From: an uncultured beta proteobacterium
GTDB lineage: Bacteria > Pseudomonadota > Gammaproteobacteria > Burkholderiales > Burkholderiaceae_C
NCBI GenBank assembly: GCA_903834645.1
Contig: CAILKA010000240.1
Coordinates: forward strand, 1 to 8,825
Direction of reading: 5' to 3'
Length of the DNA stretch: 8,825 bases
Numbering within the stretch: position 1 is the stretch's first letter; every line of letters begins with the position of its first letter. Below are positions 7,858-8,825 of the stretch, one piece after another. The position numbers and the translations under genes were made by a program. Under the pieces are notes generated by a model. The model searched no databases and was not told where the DNA came from. It saw only the letters and a program-made list of their open reading frames with translations.

Positions 7858-7863
7858 TATACT
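7858..7863 (+). promoter_or_regulatory. -10 element TATACT of the metX promoter
   Basis: TATACT differs from TATAAT at one position. A start about 7 bases downstream, near 7870, would begin the transcript just before stem P1 of the SAM-II element, exactly where an aptamer-first leader should start. No good -35 is seen (the region about 17 bases upstream is CGGCGG), which hints at activator dependence or a weak promoter. The same AT island gives TATAGC on the minus strand (7862-7857), a possible -10 for the divergent MipA-like gene. Confidence 0.6.
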
Positions 7864-7871
7864 GAAGCCTC

Positions 7872-7926
7872 AAGCGCCGATTTGCTCCGGATTGCGGGCG
7901 CTCCACAAATGCCGCTAAAGCCGGGC
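7872..7926 (+). promoter_or_regulatory. SAM-II (metA-type) riboswitch aptamer in the metX leader
   Basis: This RNA element binds S-adenosylmethionine and switches off methionine-synthesis genes. Stem P1 is AGCGCC (7873-7878) with GGCGCT (7897-7902), six perfect pairs. It is followed by the conserved L1 block GATTT (7879-7883) and the P2 5' strand CCGGATTGC (7887-7895). After P1 come AAATG (7907-7911) and GCTAAA (7914-7919), then CCGG (7921-7924), which pairs with 7887-7890 to close the pseudoknot. Compared from memory with the crystallised SAM-II RNA, the blocks GAUUU, CCG-AUUGC, AAAUG and GCUAAA agree in order and nearly in spacing. One P2 pair changes from G-U to G-C, as expected for a real helix. 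Its place, between a -10 element and metX, fits the class. SAM-II is mainly known from alphaproteobacteria. Confidence 0.92.
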
Positions 7927-7945
7927 ACCTCGCACCCGGTGTCCG
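7922..7945 (+). other. Candidate antiterminator helix of the metX leader
   Basis: CGGGCACC (7922-7929) pairs with GGTGTCCG (7938-7945) over eight consecutive positions, one a G-U, with an 8-base loop. The 5' arm shares 7922-7924 with the 3' strand of the SAM-II pseudoknot. The 3' arm takes most of the 5' side of the terminator stem. The helix is therefore incompatible with both the SAM-bound aptamer and the terminator, as an antiterminator should be. The pairing is seen; the role is inferred. Confidence 0.65.
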
Positions 7946-7972
7946 CCTGCAGCGGCGCCGGGTTTTGCTTTT
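7935..7972 (+). terminator. Intrinsic terminator (attenuator) just before metX
   Basis: CCCGGTG (7935-7941) and CCGC (7943-7946) pair with GCGG (7952-7955) and CGCCGGG (7956-7962). This makes an 11-base-pair stem with one bulged T (7942), one G-U pair and a 5-base loop CTGCA. It is followed directly by TTTTGCTTTT (7963-7972). That is a classic rho-independent terminator, and its T-tract ends one base before the metX ATG. No gene precedes it on this strand, so it can only act on the metX transcript, as the attenuator of the riboswitch. Confidence 0.88.
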
Positions 7973-7973
7973 C

Positions 7974-8825
7974 ATGGCCTCCATCGGCGACGTCACCGCG
8001 CAGCAGATGCACTTCAGCGAGCCGCTGCCGTTGCGCAGCGGCGCGGTGCTGCCCGACTACACGCTGAGCTACGAGACCTACGGCACGCTCGATGCCCAGC
8101 GCAGCAACGCCGTGCTCGTGTGCCACGCCCTCAACGCGAGTCATCACGTGGCTGGCACCTACCCCGGCCAGCCGCGCAGCGAGGGCTGGTGGGACAACCT
8201 CGTGGGCCCGGGCAAGCCGCTGGACACCGACCGCTTCTTCGTCATCGGCGTGAACAACCCGGGCTCGTGCTTCGGATCCACCGGGCCGCTGCAGACCAAC
8301 CCGGCCACCGGTCGTGCCTGGGGCGCGGACTTTCCGGTGGTCACGGTGGAGGACTGGGTCGACGCGCAGGCGCGGCTGCTCGACCGGCTGGGCATCGCGC
8401 AGCTCGCCGCCGTGATCGGCGGCAGCCTCGGGGGCATGCAGGCGCTGTCGTGGACGCCGCGCCACCCGCAGCGGGTGCGCCACTGTGCGGCCATCGCCTC
8501 GGCGCCGAACCTTTCGGCACAGAACATCGCCTTCAACGAGGTCGCGCGCCGGGCCATCATCACCGACCCCGACTTCCACGGCGGCCACTTCTACGCGCAC
8601 GGCGTCATCCCCAAGCGCGGCTTGCGCGTGGCGCGGATGATCGGCCACATCACCTACCTGTCGGACGACGCGATGGAGCAGAAGTTCGGCCGCGCGCTGC
8701 GCGCGGCCGAACTCGCCTACAGCACGCAGGACATCGAGTTCCAGATCGAGAGCTACCTGCGCCACCAGGGCGACAAGTTCAGCGAGTACTTCGACGCCAA
8801 CACCTACCTGCTGATCACGCGCGCG
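7974..8825 (+). CDS. metX: Homoserine O-acyltransferase MetX (partial, C-terminus beyond the window)
   Basis: This enzyme acylates the hydroxyl of L-homoserine, the first committed step of methionine synthesis. It is an alpha/beta-hydrolase fold protein; 284 codons are visible of about 380. The nucleophile is Ser151 in GGSLGGMQ (149-156); the catalytic Asp and His lie beyond the edge. Other family blocks are LVCHALNASHHVAG (48-61), WWDNLVGPGKPLDT (72-85), FFVIGVNNPGSCFGSTGP (88-105), VTVEDWVDAQ (123-132) and YFDANTYLLITRA at the edge. The ATG at 7974 fits the MxSIG start of Burkholderia-type MetX. It has no Shine-Dalgarno, since the T-tract of the attenuator abuts it; the next in-frame ATG is at 8007. 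Betaproteobacterial MetX proteins are often annotated as succinyl-CoA-dependent (metXS); I cannot settle succinyl versus acetyl from this fragment. Expression is probably controlled by the SAM-II leader. Confidence 0.97.
   Translation, partial: MASIGDVTAQQMHFSEPLPLRSGAVLPDYTLSYETYGTLDAQRSNAVLVCHALNASHHVAGTYPGQPRSEGWWDNLVGPGKPLDTDRFFVIGVNNPGSCFGSTGPLQTNPATGRAWGADFPVVTVEDWVDAQARLLDRLGIAQLAAVIGGSLGGMQALSWTPRHPQRVRHCAAIASAPNLSAQNIAFNEVARRAIITDPDFHGGHFYAHGVIPKRGLRVARMIGHITYLSDDAMEQKFGRALRAAELAYSTQDIEFQIESYLRHQGDKFSEYFDANTYLLITRA

Noticed and set aside
7817..7996. N-terminal extension of the MipA-like frame by 60 codons to 7996
   Set aside because: The extension runs antisense through the SAM-II element and into metX, and its sequence does not look like protein. 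The ATG at 7816 precedes a usable signal peptide.

Overview
The window is very GC-rich, with strong third-position G/C use and long open antisense frames. It looks like chromosomal DNA from a betaproteobacterium, most likely order Burkholderiales. The evidence is the MetX sequence type, the DUF2145 protein with a secreted partner upstream, and the YibF-, YdiK- and MipA-like proteins. The genus cannot be told from sequence alone. I see no mobile elements, CRISPR arrays, rRNA or tRNA, and no gene-free stretch longer than about 160 bases.

Layout. (1) 1-887, minus: ydiK-like AI-2E family permease, cut by the left edge. (2) 969-2917, plus: upp (uracil phosphoribosyltransferase) followed by a CodA-type cytosine deaminase that starts on a GTG overlapping the upp stop. 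Together these form a compact pyrimidine-salvage unit (cytosine to uracil to UMP). (3) 2982-3599, plus: YibF-like glutathione S-transferase. (4) 3639-5155, plus: two exported proteins of unknown function 2 bases apart, the second a DUF2145 protein. (5) 6823-5174, minus: a membrane-anchored FMN/3Fe-4S glutamate-synthase-domain protein, convergent with the DUF2145 gene. (6) 7816-6905, minus: a MipA/OmpV-like outer-membrane protein. (7) 7974 to the right edge, plus: metX (homoserine O-acyltransferase, methionine biosynthesis), divergent from the MipA-like gene and cut by the window end.

The most informative non-coding element is the metX leader (about 7858-7973). A -10 element is followed within about 10 bases by a sequence matching the SAM-II riboswitch in conserved blocks and in stem P1. 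Then comes a strong intrinsic terminator hairpin whose T-rich tract ends one base before the metX ATG. A third helix that would destroy the terminator overlaps the 3' strand of the aptamer pseudoknot. The leader therefore reads as a complete SAM-responsive transcription-termination switch, with SAM shutting off methionine synthesis. A perfect 9-base inverted repeat lies between metX and the divergent MipA-like gene.

Other points of interest are a cysteine in the deaminase where E. coli CodA has Asp314, and His/Cys motifs in DUF2145 that resemble a permuted papain/NlpC-like active site. I see no wholly new multi-gene system.
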